This document shows positions 25,601-36,610 of a stretch of 64,000 bases of DNA, piece after piece; positions within the stretch are counted from its first letter, which is position 1, and each line of letters opens with the position of its first letter. The DNA is from Archegozetes longisetosus (taxonomy: Eukaryota; Arthropoda; Arachnida; Sarcoptiformes; Trhypochthoniidae): contig JAEMBT020000008.1 in assembly GCA_018873245.2 (NCBI GenBank), forward strand, positions 11,611,172-11,675,171. The letters are read 5' to 3'. The notes beneath the pieces were generated by a model. The model was given only the letters and a program-made list of their open reading frames with translations, made no database searches and had not been told where the DNA came from. The position numbers and the translations under genes were made by a program.

Positions 25601-27975
25601 GCCTATTATATAATATTTGTAGTCTTAAATTTGATTTATTCAGTATTTTTACTTTATTTCTTAGAATTATTACAATTTAACAAAACTTCATATTCAAAGT
25701 ACAGAGTTTTTGAAAGTTAGCGAGAGATTTGAATAAAGAATCGAGTGAAGGGTGACCAGGCACACAAGGCCTCCACTCACTTCTACAATGATTATTATTT
25801 GATGCAGGAGCTTAGCAATTTTTCTATTTGTTCTCTTCATTTCAGCTGTTATGTGTCAGTAATGGTTTTGTTGGTAGTAATCGCAACAATCAAATACTCT
25901 ATTAATGGCAATAATCAAAATTCCATTTTAAGTGCATTTTCTGTGCAAAATAATTTTCGGCGCCTAATAGCTAATAAAAATCAAAGCGAAAGCATAAGAT
26001 GTCTGCACGGATTGCGTGTGTTTAGCATAGTTTGGGTAGTGTTTGGTCACTGTTACGGATGGATCAGTTTTCAAATATTTCGTGGTTCGTTCGCCACCAG
26101 TGATATAGTGACCAGTTTATGGTTTCAGCCCTTAATGCACGGATCACTATCCGTGAACACATTCTTTTTAATCAGGTATAATAACAGACTCACATACTGC
26201 TGAAAAGCCACATAAAACACTATTAACTTTCACTCAAGTTTAATGCCTTGCGACTGATATCTCAAATTATGAAATTTTCAATTTGATTCCTTAATTATTT
26301 TAAGTGGACTTTTAACAACGTATGGGTCGATATCACATTTCAAGTCAACTAAAAACTTCAATTTGCTGGTTTACATATTGCATAGAGTTTGGCGCTTTTT
26401 ACCTCTTCTAATTCTAACTCTGTCGCTAACTTTCATTATACAACTGTTGGGCTCAGGCCCGATATGGCACGAAACCATTGAGCCTGTTGTCGATAGTTGT
26501 CAGAAGAATTGGTGGAAAACTCTTCTTTTCATCAACTATTTGGTCGATTCCAGAAACATAGTTAGTACAGACCACAAAATAGAGTTATTAAGAACATGAA
26601 AGGTTTTCATATATTAAAACTTTGAATATTTTGAAAAACTCTTAGTGTTTACTTCACACCTGGTATTTGGGCTGTGATTTTCATTTTTATGTACTGACAC
26701 TAATAGTAATAATGCCTATAATTTATAAATATAAAAAGTTGGCCATAATCAACAACTGTTTACTGATATTGACTGGAACTATAATCACAGCAATCATTTT
26801 ATGGCAAAACAATTATCCGCCAACTCTTCTTTACGCTCAGCCAAAAGTTCAGTGAGTCTCTCATTTTATGTACAGTACAGTTACATTTTATTGCATTATA
26901 GTCACATGCAAATAAATCCATCAAAGTGTTTCATGTCTTCAATAGCTGTCAACACAGCAATAATCTCATGATTTAACTCAATTAGTCAAATAAAAACTTG
27001 TTAGCTCTTAAGAGATGTCTTTGGAAAAAGATTCAAATGTTTTGAAAAACCTATTTTCTTGTCATTAATAGTGAACGATTACAACTAGTGCTAGACTTTT
27101 ACATAAAGCCTTACTCTCACATTGGATCGTATTGTATCGGAATATTTCTGGCATTAGTCATTAAGTCTTTTAAGACAAGAACAACACATAAGTGGTTCTC
27201 AATACAGAAAAGGGTATCGATAATCGGCTGGACTTTAACTGCAATAACGTTAACTGTAATACTATTCGCAATCCATCCCTGGAATAAAGGCTCAGAACCT
27301 CATCCAATAGTGTCAATAACTTATGGTTCACTTCATCGGACTCTCTGGTCAGTGGCTATCGCTTGGATTATATTTGCTTGTGTGAATGGAAATGGAGGTT
27401 TTATTAATAGTATCCTATCGTGGAGTCCATTAATACCGTTTTCAAGACTGACTTATTCTGTTTATTTAATACATCCGATCGTTCATTGGATGAAATTGGG
27501 AACCATTAGAGAACGCATTCATGTCAGTCACTACGACGGAGTGAGTTGTCCTCTAGTTCTCTGAACTGTTACTTGTCCTCAGTTTTCACTTTGAATAATT
27601 GGCTTTACTACGGAATGCAAATTACATTGTTGTTCTTCGCAGTCACACAACTAATCGAACTTCATTTACAAGTAGCTTAAGTTGAGGAACAGTCACTGTT
27701 TGAGCTCGTTCTACAACAATATAACTCGAGTTCCTTACTAAAGCCAAGTCTTATTCAGTTCATTTGACAATTGAGTTCATTTATTTGAATAGTTATACGC
27801 ATTCATTCCAACACTTGTTCTGACGTTTGCATTCGGCATGGTTTGTAGCCTATTATGTGAATCACCATTTCTGGCTATTGAACAGCGATTATTGAACAAG
27901 TTTATCCCAAAAATAAACAATAAGGACAATGACTCACTCAAAGTAGACCATCAATTAATTGAATTGGTTAAATAG
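22605..27975 (+). CDS. NRF-6-like membrane acyltransferase (acyltransferase 3 family), right copy, intact
   Basis: Ten exons give one unbroken frame of 704 codons including the stop: 22605-22866, 23567-23708, 23770-23837, 25029-25131, 25846-26175, 26305-26560, 26646-26851, 27072-27544, 27583-27671 and 27793-27975. All introns are GT-AG and phases match. Residues 1-22 look like a signal peptide. The extracellular NRF region follows, with its Cys residues, KMLDSSGKIPSGLLEG and CAFHKQSVDEL. A first membrane helix (VSVMVLLVVIATI) comes next, then the acyltransferase-3 domain from CLHGLRVFSIVWVVFGH through CQKNWWKTLLFINY, TWYLGCDFHFY, YIKPYSHIGSY and RLTYSVYLIHPIVHW to a basic cytoplasmic tail. 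In nematodes NRF-6 relatives take part in lipid and drug transport; function here is only inferred from the family. Introns 1 (700 bp) and 3 (1.19 kb) are long. The start ATG precedes the signal peptide directly. Confidence 0.85.
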
Positions 27976-28381
27976 TTGTTCAAATTTTATTTCAAAATTT
28001 TCAGAATTCAATCTAAATCTTCAAAATTAAGTTTATATAAGAGATAATGTATTGTTCTATAATTACTTTTAATGTTACAACAATTTTAAAACCAATTATA
28101 AATTAAACTTCTAAAAACCTAACGAGAAGTGCCAACAATGGAGGTTTGAAACCGATTGGTAGAAATACCAGTTACAATGAGTTGAAACTCCAAGATTAAT
28201 GTAATTTAAATACTAAAATCGACAAACTAACAGCCACTGGGACTATGATCATAATCAAGTTAACGATTGATTAGTTAATTAATTATGAAGCAACGCAGAC
28301 TTCTTTAACAGTTTAGAGCAAAGAGATCATGTGTTTTATTAAAATAGAGTTCTGTACGGATTCGCAAACTTTTATTACAAA

Positions 28382-29100
28382 TGATACAACAATTTCCGAT
28401 TCCTATGTGTTGTGCACTCCCATATAAATTCTTATCAATGGCTTTTACATAAAGTTTAGCATCCAGTTTAGAGTATTAATTTCAACTAAGTTGCCGATAC
28501 CAGAGGCCGAAACACATTCCCAGACTATTACATAAGGCGAGTACTTTACATTAACTGCAATGTTGTCTTTACTAAGCCTGTAATTTCGTTTTTTCACAAT
28601 CTAATTCGTCTTTTCGAGTTAATTAATTCGAATTTTGATTCATCTGACTAAATGATTTTATTCCAGAAGGCCAGAGGCATATTTGAGTTTTTATTTGCAA
28701 ACGCGAGTCTTTTTATGCGATTTTTACCACTTATAGCTAGTCTCCTGAGTGCGATTCCGCCAAATTAATGCTTTCCTCTTAATCGTCGTTTAATTGTTGA
28801 TTCGCTGCAATTGATGTTCGCAGATTGCAGGTCTTGTTTGATTCATTTAGCCGAAATTCTTCGGTTTTTCGCCACAGTTGTTAAAATTCTGTTATCAGTT
28901 CGCTTTGTTGTACAGCGTTTTCGACCACTTCTTGTTAAGTTGCGAGCAGTTCCGAAAGTGTTTATCTTTTTTACGACTTTATAAGCATATGAAGCCTATC
29001 ATTTCGGCTATGGTTTGATATTTTTTTGCCTTCACTTCTCATCCTGAACATTTGAAGACGTTCGACTTCAGAAAATTCTCGTAATTTGGCCATTTTTCCA
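28382..29100 (-). pseudogene. Truncated Tc1-like transposase fragment
   Basis: On the minus strand an N-terminal HTH begins near 29092 (MAKLREFSEVERLQM). It shifts frame to YQTIAEMIGFIC, a typical Tc1 helix-turn-helix, and the catalytic-domain segment VIVWECVSASGIGNLV is readable near 28560-28500. The reading frame is broken repeatedly. The sequence ends at the palindrome edge (28381), before the region where the second catalytic Asp would be expected, so the element was cut by the rearrangement or had already decayed there. Confidence 0.7.
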
Positions 29101-29591
29101 AGGAATTAGTTTTAAATTAATATATTTTGGTTTCAAAATGCTTTACTTAATTAGTATTTTGTTCTATTTAGTTTTGAAGAATTGTTAAATGATTTTTTTC
29201 ACTTTAATTCAGTCAAATAAAAAATGTTCCTTATTTATGACCTCATGAAAACACCACAAAAAGTTTTTGATTGCTTATAACTTTACTTAAAATACGATAC
29301 TATTTGATATCTTTATACCGTTCGAATCCTAAATTATGACGCAATAATTTAAGACAAGTTTCGCTAAAATCAACGAAGTAATTCCTTAGTTACATTCAAT
29401 CAAAGACAAGATATCGAGTTAATTCCTCTTATTTCCATACTTATGAGGGGTAGTGTATATCTTTATAATTTCATTTATTAAACTGAATTAATTTTAATGC
29501 TTAACTGTTATGATTTCATCTCTCAACTATTTAACTACTTGTATTTGATCACACTATTATATCAATTCTCTTAAGTTCTCAAAATCTAAGG
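29101..29591. other. AT-rich intergenic DNA
   Basis: Nothing recognised apart from a possible 5' flank of the Tc1 fragment. Confidence 0.4.
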
Positions 29592-29807
29592 CTAAACATT
29601 TTGTATCTGTCTGGGCATTATGCCAATTTCCATCCAATGGTTTTTTGGTAAACTTAAGTTGTATTTTGTCTCAGAAATGCATTCTTGAAAATATATATAA
29701 TAAACCAATAATGACATAAAATAGACTTGAAGACTTACCAACTCATAAAAATTACGGTTATTCGAAGTAAAATTTAACAAAAATGCGAAAACCAAGACTA
29801 GAGTCAT
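29592..29807 (-). CDS. Possible small secreted protein, unrecognised
   Basis: An open frame of 71 codons beginning MTLVLVFAFLLNF, which would serve as a signal peptide. A TATATAAA sequence lies on the minus strand about 40 bp before the ATG, a plausible TATA box. A GTAAGT and a later CAG/AAG could define a small intron, but the frame reads through it, so the structure is uncertain. No family is recognised. It is short and could be chance. Confidence 0.22.
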   Translation of the reverse strand: MTLVLVFAFLLNFTSNNRNFYELVSLQVYFMSLLVYYIYFQECISETKYNLSLPKNHWMEIGIMPRQIQNV

Positions 29808-29942
29808 AGTTTACATGTTTATCCGAAATAATCACATTTTTATATAGGAAAGGTTAAATTCATAGTAAGGCTTTGCAAGAAACTCAAATATCTGGTTAAT
29901 TCATATGATTACGATATCGTTATCGAATATTCTCATATAGAC

Positions 29943-30010
29943 GCAAAGGAGGGGTAGGAATAAGTGTTCTAATGGACCGATTTTGATCAGACTCAGTATA
30001 CTTATAGTGC
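29943..30010 (+). repeat. Direct repeat, copy 1
   Basis: It begins CAAAGGAGGGGTAGGAATAA, continues with ..GATTTTGATCA.A.TCA.TATA, and recurs at 34205-34270 with several mismatches. The two copies flank the mariner and Harbinger elements. Its nature is unknown. Confidence 0.6.
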
Positions 30011-30238
30011 ATGACTAACTATTAACTTTGATCAAAGGTTTGACCCATTTCCGCTTTTCGCGCGAGATTTAAAATGTAGAATGTGCTAAATATGAAAAAA
30101 TGTATTGTAGTAAAACGGAACGAGATAAAGACATTAAATTAACACAGATATTAGTATAAACTCAATATATATCATATGTAAGCATTTTTACATCAGTACT
30201 ATAGATGCAAATAACTGTGTATTGGTATGTGTAAATAT

Positions 30239-30764
30239 TTAGGGGTACCATTTAATTGCCGCGTATTTTGAATATATAATTGTAGTGTCGTCTGCGGAGG
30301 GAAAGCATTTGTTTACAAATAGTTTCCGTTTCTCAATTGAAAATAGATATACTTGACTTCAATTTAGTGCAAAAAGTAGTTTCTTATTTTTGTCCAAACA
30401 ATGTCCGATTACATTCCCGATAACAGTCATGACAGACACTGTTTGATGTACGAATTCGATCGCTGATCAAATGCCACTGTGGCCGCCAATAATATCTGTG
30501 AAACCTACGGCCAAATGATAAGTACCCGACAATCCCAGAAATGGTGTAGTCGGTTCTGTTCCGATGACTGCAGTCCTGAAGATAGCCTAAGATCTGGCCG
30601 ACCAATTTTAGTGGGCAATGATGCTTAGATAAAATTCGGTCGAATAATGGGGAGTTATCATCATAAAGGAGACGATTATATAATTGATTGAACTTTTGTA
30701 ACTTTTTTAAAAAATAAAATTTGGTTTTATTATAATATGCGCGGTAATTAAATGGTATCCCTAA
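30239..30764 (+). mobile_element. Internally deleted mariner element
   Basis: The termini TTAGGGGTACCATTTAATTGCCGCG and the inverse TTAGGGATACCATTTAATTACCGCG bound 526 bp. From 30402 the plus strand encodes the mariner N-terminal HTH region (MSDYIPDNSHDRHCLMYEFD, a stop, NATVAANNICETYG, and later RSGRPI). It then runs out before any catalytic domain. It is a non-autonomous remnant. Confidence 0.75.
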
Positions 30765-30950
30765 TATAACAATCCATTCCCAAATTAGGCAACAGAACTC
30801 CTTTGTTTATGTGCAAAGTATAACCCTTTTAGATATAACATTCTGCTTTTATTAACAATATATGTTATGATTTGAAAATATTATAAACATTCTTAAATAG
30901 CAAATGACAATTGCGAATACATTACACCAGTTAGTTTTTTGTCAATATTA

Positions 30951-31050
30951 TTTTTGCCCATAGATTCCCCAAAAGCATTTTTGTTGTTTTATGTAGGGGA
31001 GATGTTACTCTATAATTACATAGAAAAAATCTTTGGGGACTATGGGCAAA
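30951..31050. repeat. Imperfect inverted repeat
   Basis: TTTTGCCCATAGATTCCCCAAAAG (30951-30974) is nearly the inverse of 31031-31050, with a loop of about 55 bp. It may be a small decayed MITE. No coding sequence. Confidence 0.5.
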
Positions 31051-31703
31051 GATAGGGGAAAATTTCAAAATTTTCACTTTTTCATGAAATATATTTGTAC
31101 ATATAGTACTGGTTTTGAAATGCTCACATATTTTTTAGAATCAATTTTTACTCATATTTGCGTTGGTTTGGTGTTTCTATCTTGTCCTGTTTCGCTGAAA
31201 TAAAGTTTTCCGTATTTTAGATTATAACACTTTATGGGGGTATGAGCTCGTACGCCTCGTAGTGTCCCAGCTTTTTTTTGATTGATTTTATGGATTTTTT
31301 TGTTAATTTTATGGGTTGTAGAGAATCTGGGATAGTATAAAGGTGCGTTTACACGAGGCGATGTTCATCGCACATCGCCTGCAATTTTTATTTCAATCCG
31401 TTGCATTGAGGATTAGTCGCTGCAATTTTCTATCTAGAAGATGCAATTCATTGCATGCAATTTTACTTTACAATAGCGAATCACTTTAAAGTATTGAACG
31501 CAGGCGCAGTGATGGCTTTGAGAAGCGCTCGATTTTAAAGTTTTGTTTATGTTTTTATTTGAAAATTATAAAACCAGTTTCTAGTGTATAATTAAATTAG
31601 TTAAATGTTATTAATTAATTTAAAAACAATGAATGGAAGGAATGCGTATTGCTGACTCCTTGTTTAACCATACGTTCATTTCTATTTATTATTTTACTAG
31701 AAA

Positions 31704-32964
31704 ATGTTCTCCAAGAAAAAAGTGGCCGCAGCTATTGTTTTACTTCTCGAAGAAGATAAATATGAAGAACGACGTGTTAATAGAAGTGTTTGGATGAAAA
31801 ACTTGTTTAAACGTCGCTCAGATAAACGTCATTACGAGAATTTAGTTAAAGAATTGGCGTTAGAAGACACTGAAAATTACAGAAGATATCTGCGAATGAA
31901 TACTGAAACTTTTTACTTTATCGTTGATTCAATAAGGTCTCAAATTCAAAAAGAAGACAGTTGTATGCGTGAATCCATCAAGACCAAAGAAAGAGTCGCA
32001 TTAACTCTTCGGTTTTTAGCAACAGGTGATTCATATCAGTCACTTTCATTTGCATTTCGTGTATCACCTTCTTCGATACCAAATATAGTTCCCGAAGTAT
32101 GAGAAGCAATTTATTATCAGCTCAAAGATAAATATCTCAAGACTCCAACAACTGAAGAGGAATGGAATATAATAGCAAAACAATTTGAAGAGCTATGGTA
32201 TTTTCCAAATTGTATTGGAGCCATCGATGGCAAACACGTATTGATTAACCGGCCATCACATAGTGGTTCCCATTTCTACAATTATAAGGGAACTTTCAGT
32301 ATCGTGTTGATGGCAATAGCTGATGCTGACTATAAGTTTCTTTATGATGATGTTGGAACTAATGGACGCATAAGCGATGGCGGAGTTTGGGGTAAATGCG
32401 ATATAAAAGAAGCTATTGAATCAAATAACTTAAATATACCTGAAGACAAAATTGTTGGTTCTCATAATTTGCCTTATGTTTTTGTTGGAGACGAAGCTTT
32501 TCCTTTGAAAAGGTATTTAATGAAACCCTTCTCGGTTAAAAGTTTAGACAACAAACTAAGAATATTTAATTATCGACTTTCGAGAGCCAGAAGAGTGGTT
32601 GAAAATGCTTTTGGGATTTTGAGTTCGGTATGGCGTGTTTACCGTAAACCTATATCTTTATCTGTTGACAATTCGAAGAAACTAGTGTTAACCACTGTGC
32701 TTTTACATAACCTTTCAAGAACTAAAACAAGTACACGTAACATATATACACCTCCAAACTCTATCGATCATGAAGACATATTGACAGGGACTTTACATAT
32801 GGGCACATGGAGGCAAAGTAGACTCGCAAGCAATACAATCAATAGGGCAATTGTCTTCAAATTTTTATTCATCAGAAGCAAAAGAAATTAGAGATAAATT
32901 CACGTCTTATTTTAATGATGAGGGACAAATCAGTTGGCAATATCTTTATTCTCATTTAAAATAA
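31704..32964 (+). pseudogene. HARBI1-like DDE nuclease of the Harbinger element
   Basis: One frame from ATG 31704 runs to 32840, interrupted by a single TGA at 32100-32102 where a Trp or Cys codon is expected (PEV-stop-EAIYYQL). It is then shifted near 32835; the second frame continues to TAA 32964 (ending QYLYSHLK). All three catalytic acids are present: IGAIDGKH, VGDEAFPL and RRVVENAFG. Few lesions mean a recent loss of function. The enzyme would cut and paste the element together with the MADF partner. Confidence 0.85.
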
Positions 32965-33057
32965 TAATTTGAAGCGAGAATTTATTGAGCAAAACTTAAA
33001 TTTGAAAAAAATATTCAATAAAATTTAATTAAACTCAAGTCTTTTCGATATGTTGAA

Positions 33058-33784
33058 TTAAGATTGATAATATTGAGGGTAAGTGTGGCGGACAATTACT
33101 TGCTGTAACTCGAGTTTAACTATTTCCTTTATTTGTGGATCAAAACGACGTAATGATGCTGCTAAACTTCTACAAAAAGCTAATTCTTCGTCATCTTTTT
33201 CCTCAGGAGTGCTCAAAACTTTTGCAGCCACTTCATACAATTCTGACTTTTCATTTGTCTGCTTTCTCTTTTTACGAACAGATTGTGACGAAGAAGTCGA
33301 GGTATTTGGCGATGAAATGTCGTCAAGTGATGTAATTGTATAATCAGTATCATCAGAATTGATATCAATGCTAATTTCTTGAGATGTGTTCAAATTTGAT
33401 TGGCTTTCATCTGCAGTAATTGTATCGCGAAGGAAAAGAAGTTTGTTGTAATGTTTCCACTTTGAAACATATACAGTATCTGCTCCATCTCCAGACATTT
33501 GAAAAGACACCTTTTTGTACTTTCGAACAAAAGTAGTTCTCAAATTACAGAATTTTAGAGCAATTTCTTGACCTAATTAAGCAAAATTTTCATAAATTTT
33601 TAAACAATTAAAACTCAATACAAACTCAAACTCACATGAAATATTTCCAATAATGGAGCAAAACTTTTCTAATTTTTTGTCTCAATTGCTTGTTTTTATA
33701 ATTTTTATCTTTGGGATTCCATAAATTCGGATTATCATAATATAACTCAATAATTTGTTCTTCTTGTTCAAAAGTTAGCCCCAT
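33058..33784 (-). CDS. MADF-BESS DNA-binding partner of the Harbinger nuclease
   Basis: A first exon from ATG 33784 encodes a MADF domain (MGLTFEQEEQIIELYYDNPN, then LWNP and LLHYW). A short AT-rich interval with GTGAGT and a TTAG acceptor follows, then a second open part of about 165 codons. That part ends in a BESS-like motif (DDEELAFCRSLAASLRRFDP). A Ser/Thr/Asp-rich linker lies between them. This is the myb/MADF-type second protein of PIF/Harbinger elements, which binds the nuclease and transposon ends. The splice phase at the junction does not fit perfectly, so either the intron borders differ or there is one frameshift. Confidence 0.7.
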
Positions 33785-34204
33785 TTAAAAGCAATTAACT
33801 CAATACAATTAATATTAAACTTTGTTTATTTACAAAATCTAAAACACGTGTTGTTTATACTTTTTGAAGTAAGGAATGCTATGAAAACAAATGTAATTTC
33901 AACATCCAATCAGATGCAAGATTGCCACAATTTAGTTGCAAAAGTAGAAACAATATCAACACCTATGCGATGTGTTTCATGCGATGGCTATCGCTTCAAT
34001 TTCCCATTTACACAATGCAATAAATTGCAGCGATGAATATCGCATCGTGTAAACGCACCTTAACTCATACTATTCGTAGACTCGTACTACTCGTACTGTC
34101 TCAGCCTCTCCATATATATACTACTATCTATTATAGATAATATATGAATGCATTGTAAATATCTCTATCTAATCAGTTGACTAATTAAGAATGTAACGTT
34201 GTTG

Positions 34205-34270
34205 ACAAAGGAGGGGTAGGAATAAGCACTGAAAACTTGCCGATCGAGTGATTTTGATCAAATTCAATAT
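34205..34270 (+). repeat. Direct repeat, copy 2
   Basis: Second copy of the sequence at 29943-30010. It ends directly at the long-TIR element that starts at 34273. Confidence 0.6.
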
Positions 34271-34272
34271 AG

Positions 34273-35772
34273 GGTTAAATCCTATTATGCGCCGCCACTA
34301 TATATTGGCTTGATTGATAAGTTTCTAGACTGACTAGTTTTTAGTAATTTTTTCAGTGATTTTTCAACAAATCATTCAAATATGAACTGAATGATGATGA
34401 TTGACCTGACTCATCTGTTCCCACCACTTGCCAAAGATTTTATGCATTCCATTTTGTCAGTTCTCAAAAATTACCAAAATAGTGACACTCGACACAAACC
34501 TTCACACGTAAAAATTATTGCGCACAATTTGATGCGCTCTTCCAGTTGATACTCTAAAATGTTCAGCTAAATGTCTGTCCCAGTAATTCGAGTCCCGCAT
34601 TCAGAGGACTTCAACTGTAGGCTTGGATCTATTCGTATCCACCACCGATAACCTCTTGAGCGAAAATCTGATCAATCGAGTCAGGCAGTAAGCAGAGTTA
34701 GTGGATTGTTTAAAGGAAAAAAAGCATCAAGTTATGAGCAGTATTCTTCAAATGGCGATGGTTTATGTCAAAAAGTGCCTTTCACCGATCATTTCTTTCA
34801 TTTTTCAATGGCGATAGAGAAATTTAGAAATTTCTTTGGTAAGTGGCAGGAACAGACTGGTCAGGTCAATCATCATCATTTAGGTCATAATTGAATTATT
34901 TGCTGAGAAATCTCTGGAAAAATTACTGAAAACTAGTCAGTCTAGAAACTTATCAATCAAGCCAATAGCAATAAAAATTATTTTTTACATTTTTATATTT
35001 TCATCGATTCTTATGTAATTTTTATCGCTGATTACGAATATCTATTCCAAAAAATTCTAAGTCGAAGGGTTATCGAGATATTCGACTTTAAGTTAGATTG
35101 AATTTAATAAATTTTACAAATTTATTTAAATATTTCATATGATACATCATTTCAATGTAGTTTTTGATGCTGAATAAAACTATGAAATCGGTAAAATCAT
35201 TAATTCTTGTCATTTCAAATCAATGTAATTATTTTAATATTGTGATAATTTTTAAGCATTAATTTGATGTGATAATTAATAATATTTGTGGTTTAATAAA
35301 GACTTAAATGACTTTAAAATTGAATTTTGCTAAGTTTATTTATAAAATGAATATCACAACCTATTCAATCTAGAATTTTTTGATTAAATATTCGTAATCA
35401 GCGTTAAAAACTATTTAAAATCATAAATCATATATATTATTTATTTAAATTTTTAAAAACCTAATTTAGTCTAATATAAATCGAATAACTCGAAAACTGT
35501 TTGGATTACAATTTTTCTGACTTTATAGTTTTATTAAGTGTTAAAACCCACATTGAAGTGATGTATCGCATGAAATATTTAATTAAATTTGTAAAATTTA
35601 TTAGATTCGAACTAACTTAAAGTCGAATATCTCGAAAATCCTTTGACTTAGAAATTTTTTGAATAGATATTCGTAATCAGCGATAAAAATTACATAAGAA
35701 TCGATGAAAATATAAAAATGTAAAAAATAATTTTTATTGCTATATAGTGGCGGCGCATAATAGGATTTAACC
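34273..35772. mobile_element. Long-TIR non-coding element
   Basis: The termini GGTTAAATCCTATTATGCGC and inverse extend inward for roughly 170-190 bp: 34273-34304 plus 34966-35100 on the left, pairing with about 35600-35772 on the right. The left TIR is split by another element at 34305-34965. The centre is AT-rich with no coding frame, so it is a foldback-like non-autonomous transposon. Confidence 0.8.
34305..34965. mobile_element. MITE inserted into the left TIR of the surrounding element
   Basis: The termini TTGGCTTGATTGATAAGTTT and inverse (about 48 bp) bound 661 bp, flanked by TA on both sides. Removing it with one TA restores CACTATATAGCAATA, exactly the sequence in the intact right TIR. 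No coding capacity. Confidence 0.88.
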
Positions 35773-36610
35773 GGAATTCTCTTAGAAAGTTCAAAAATAA
35801 TTCTTAAAACACCTCTAAAGCTCATGGAAAAAGCAGAATTTCCAACCTATTTTATTTGAAAAAACAAAATTTTACTACAAACTATTTAATCAAATTAAAG
35901 AATATATAAAACTGTGTGGTCGTTTTTTTAAGGTCATTGTCTAATGTTATAAGACTAAGACCTTGATTTCCAGTATTCTCTCTGATCTTTTGAAGACCAA
36001 ATTGCTAATTTAATGCTTTTAACATTACTTATAATAAAATGTGCATCTTTAAAATCTTCATGCTTTTATTCATTTTACTAACTCTAACCTTTTTAACTAA
36101 TTATTAAACCAATGCAAAAAGTCGATGGAAAAGTAAAAAAAGTCAAAAAGTTTCATAAAATTTAATACAGACATATACAAGTTCTACAATTTTTATTCAA
36201 AAAGTCTACATTACAGTGAGCTATTAAATAATATTTTAAATATTTTTTCTTTAAAAGGCAATCTTATTACACCTTTAATAATAAACTAAGGGTAAGAAAG
36301 TTAGAAAAAATAAAAAAGTCAGAAAATGTTAGAAAAAAGACTAATAGTCAATTTGAGTTTTTCAACTTAAAGCTTTTTTAGCCATTTTTGGTCAAAAACA
36401 GTTTTTTAAGTCAAATGCATTGCTCTGCTAATTATCAAAAGATAGAAAATGCGACGCCTTACTAACATAGCGTTTTTTGTTCACTCTTTATTCGCACTAA
36501 AATACAGCAATACATATAAGTGATATAATATATTTAAAAATACAAAATTTTAACACCACAGGAGCGATCGGCAAAGTAATTAAAGTAATAATCAATTTAA
36601 GACTTATTTA
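35773..36610. other. AT-rich intergenic DNA
   Basis: No gene, repeat or RNA recognised. Confidence 0.45.

Larger units (their letters stand above)
21112..28381 (-). repeat. Right arm of the 7.27 kb inverted duplication
   Basis: Mirror image of 6393-13660. The inner edge is at 21112, where the next base differs from the left arm. The outer edge is at 28381, after half of the MITE seen complete at 6209-6512. Beyond it the DNA switches abruptly to a Tc1 transposase fragment. This arm is therefore probably the derived copy. Confidence 0.92.
31341..34060. mobile_element. PIF/Harbinger transposon, nearly complete
   Basis: The termini AGGTGCGTTTACACGAGGCG and inverse AGGTGCGTTTACACGATGCG bound 2720 bp. 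The trinucleotide TAA flanks both ends (31338-31340 and 34061-34063), the target size and sequence type of PIF/Harbinger. As usual for the superfamily it has two divergently placed genes, a HARBI1-type nuclease (plus) and a DNA-binding MADF-type protein (minus), converging near 33000. Confidence 0.9.

Noticed and set aside
29315-29335. CCGTTCGAATCCTA resembling a tRNA B box
   Set aside because: No A box, acceptor stem or cloverleaf could be drawn around it.
33083-33343. Plus-strand frames of 66-86 codons
   Set aside because: They are antisense shadows of the MADF-BESS gene.
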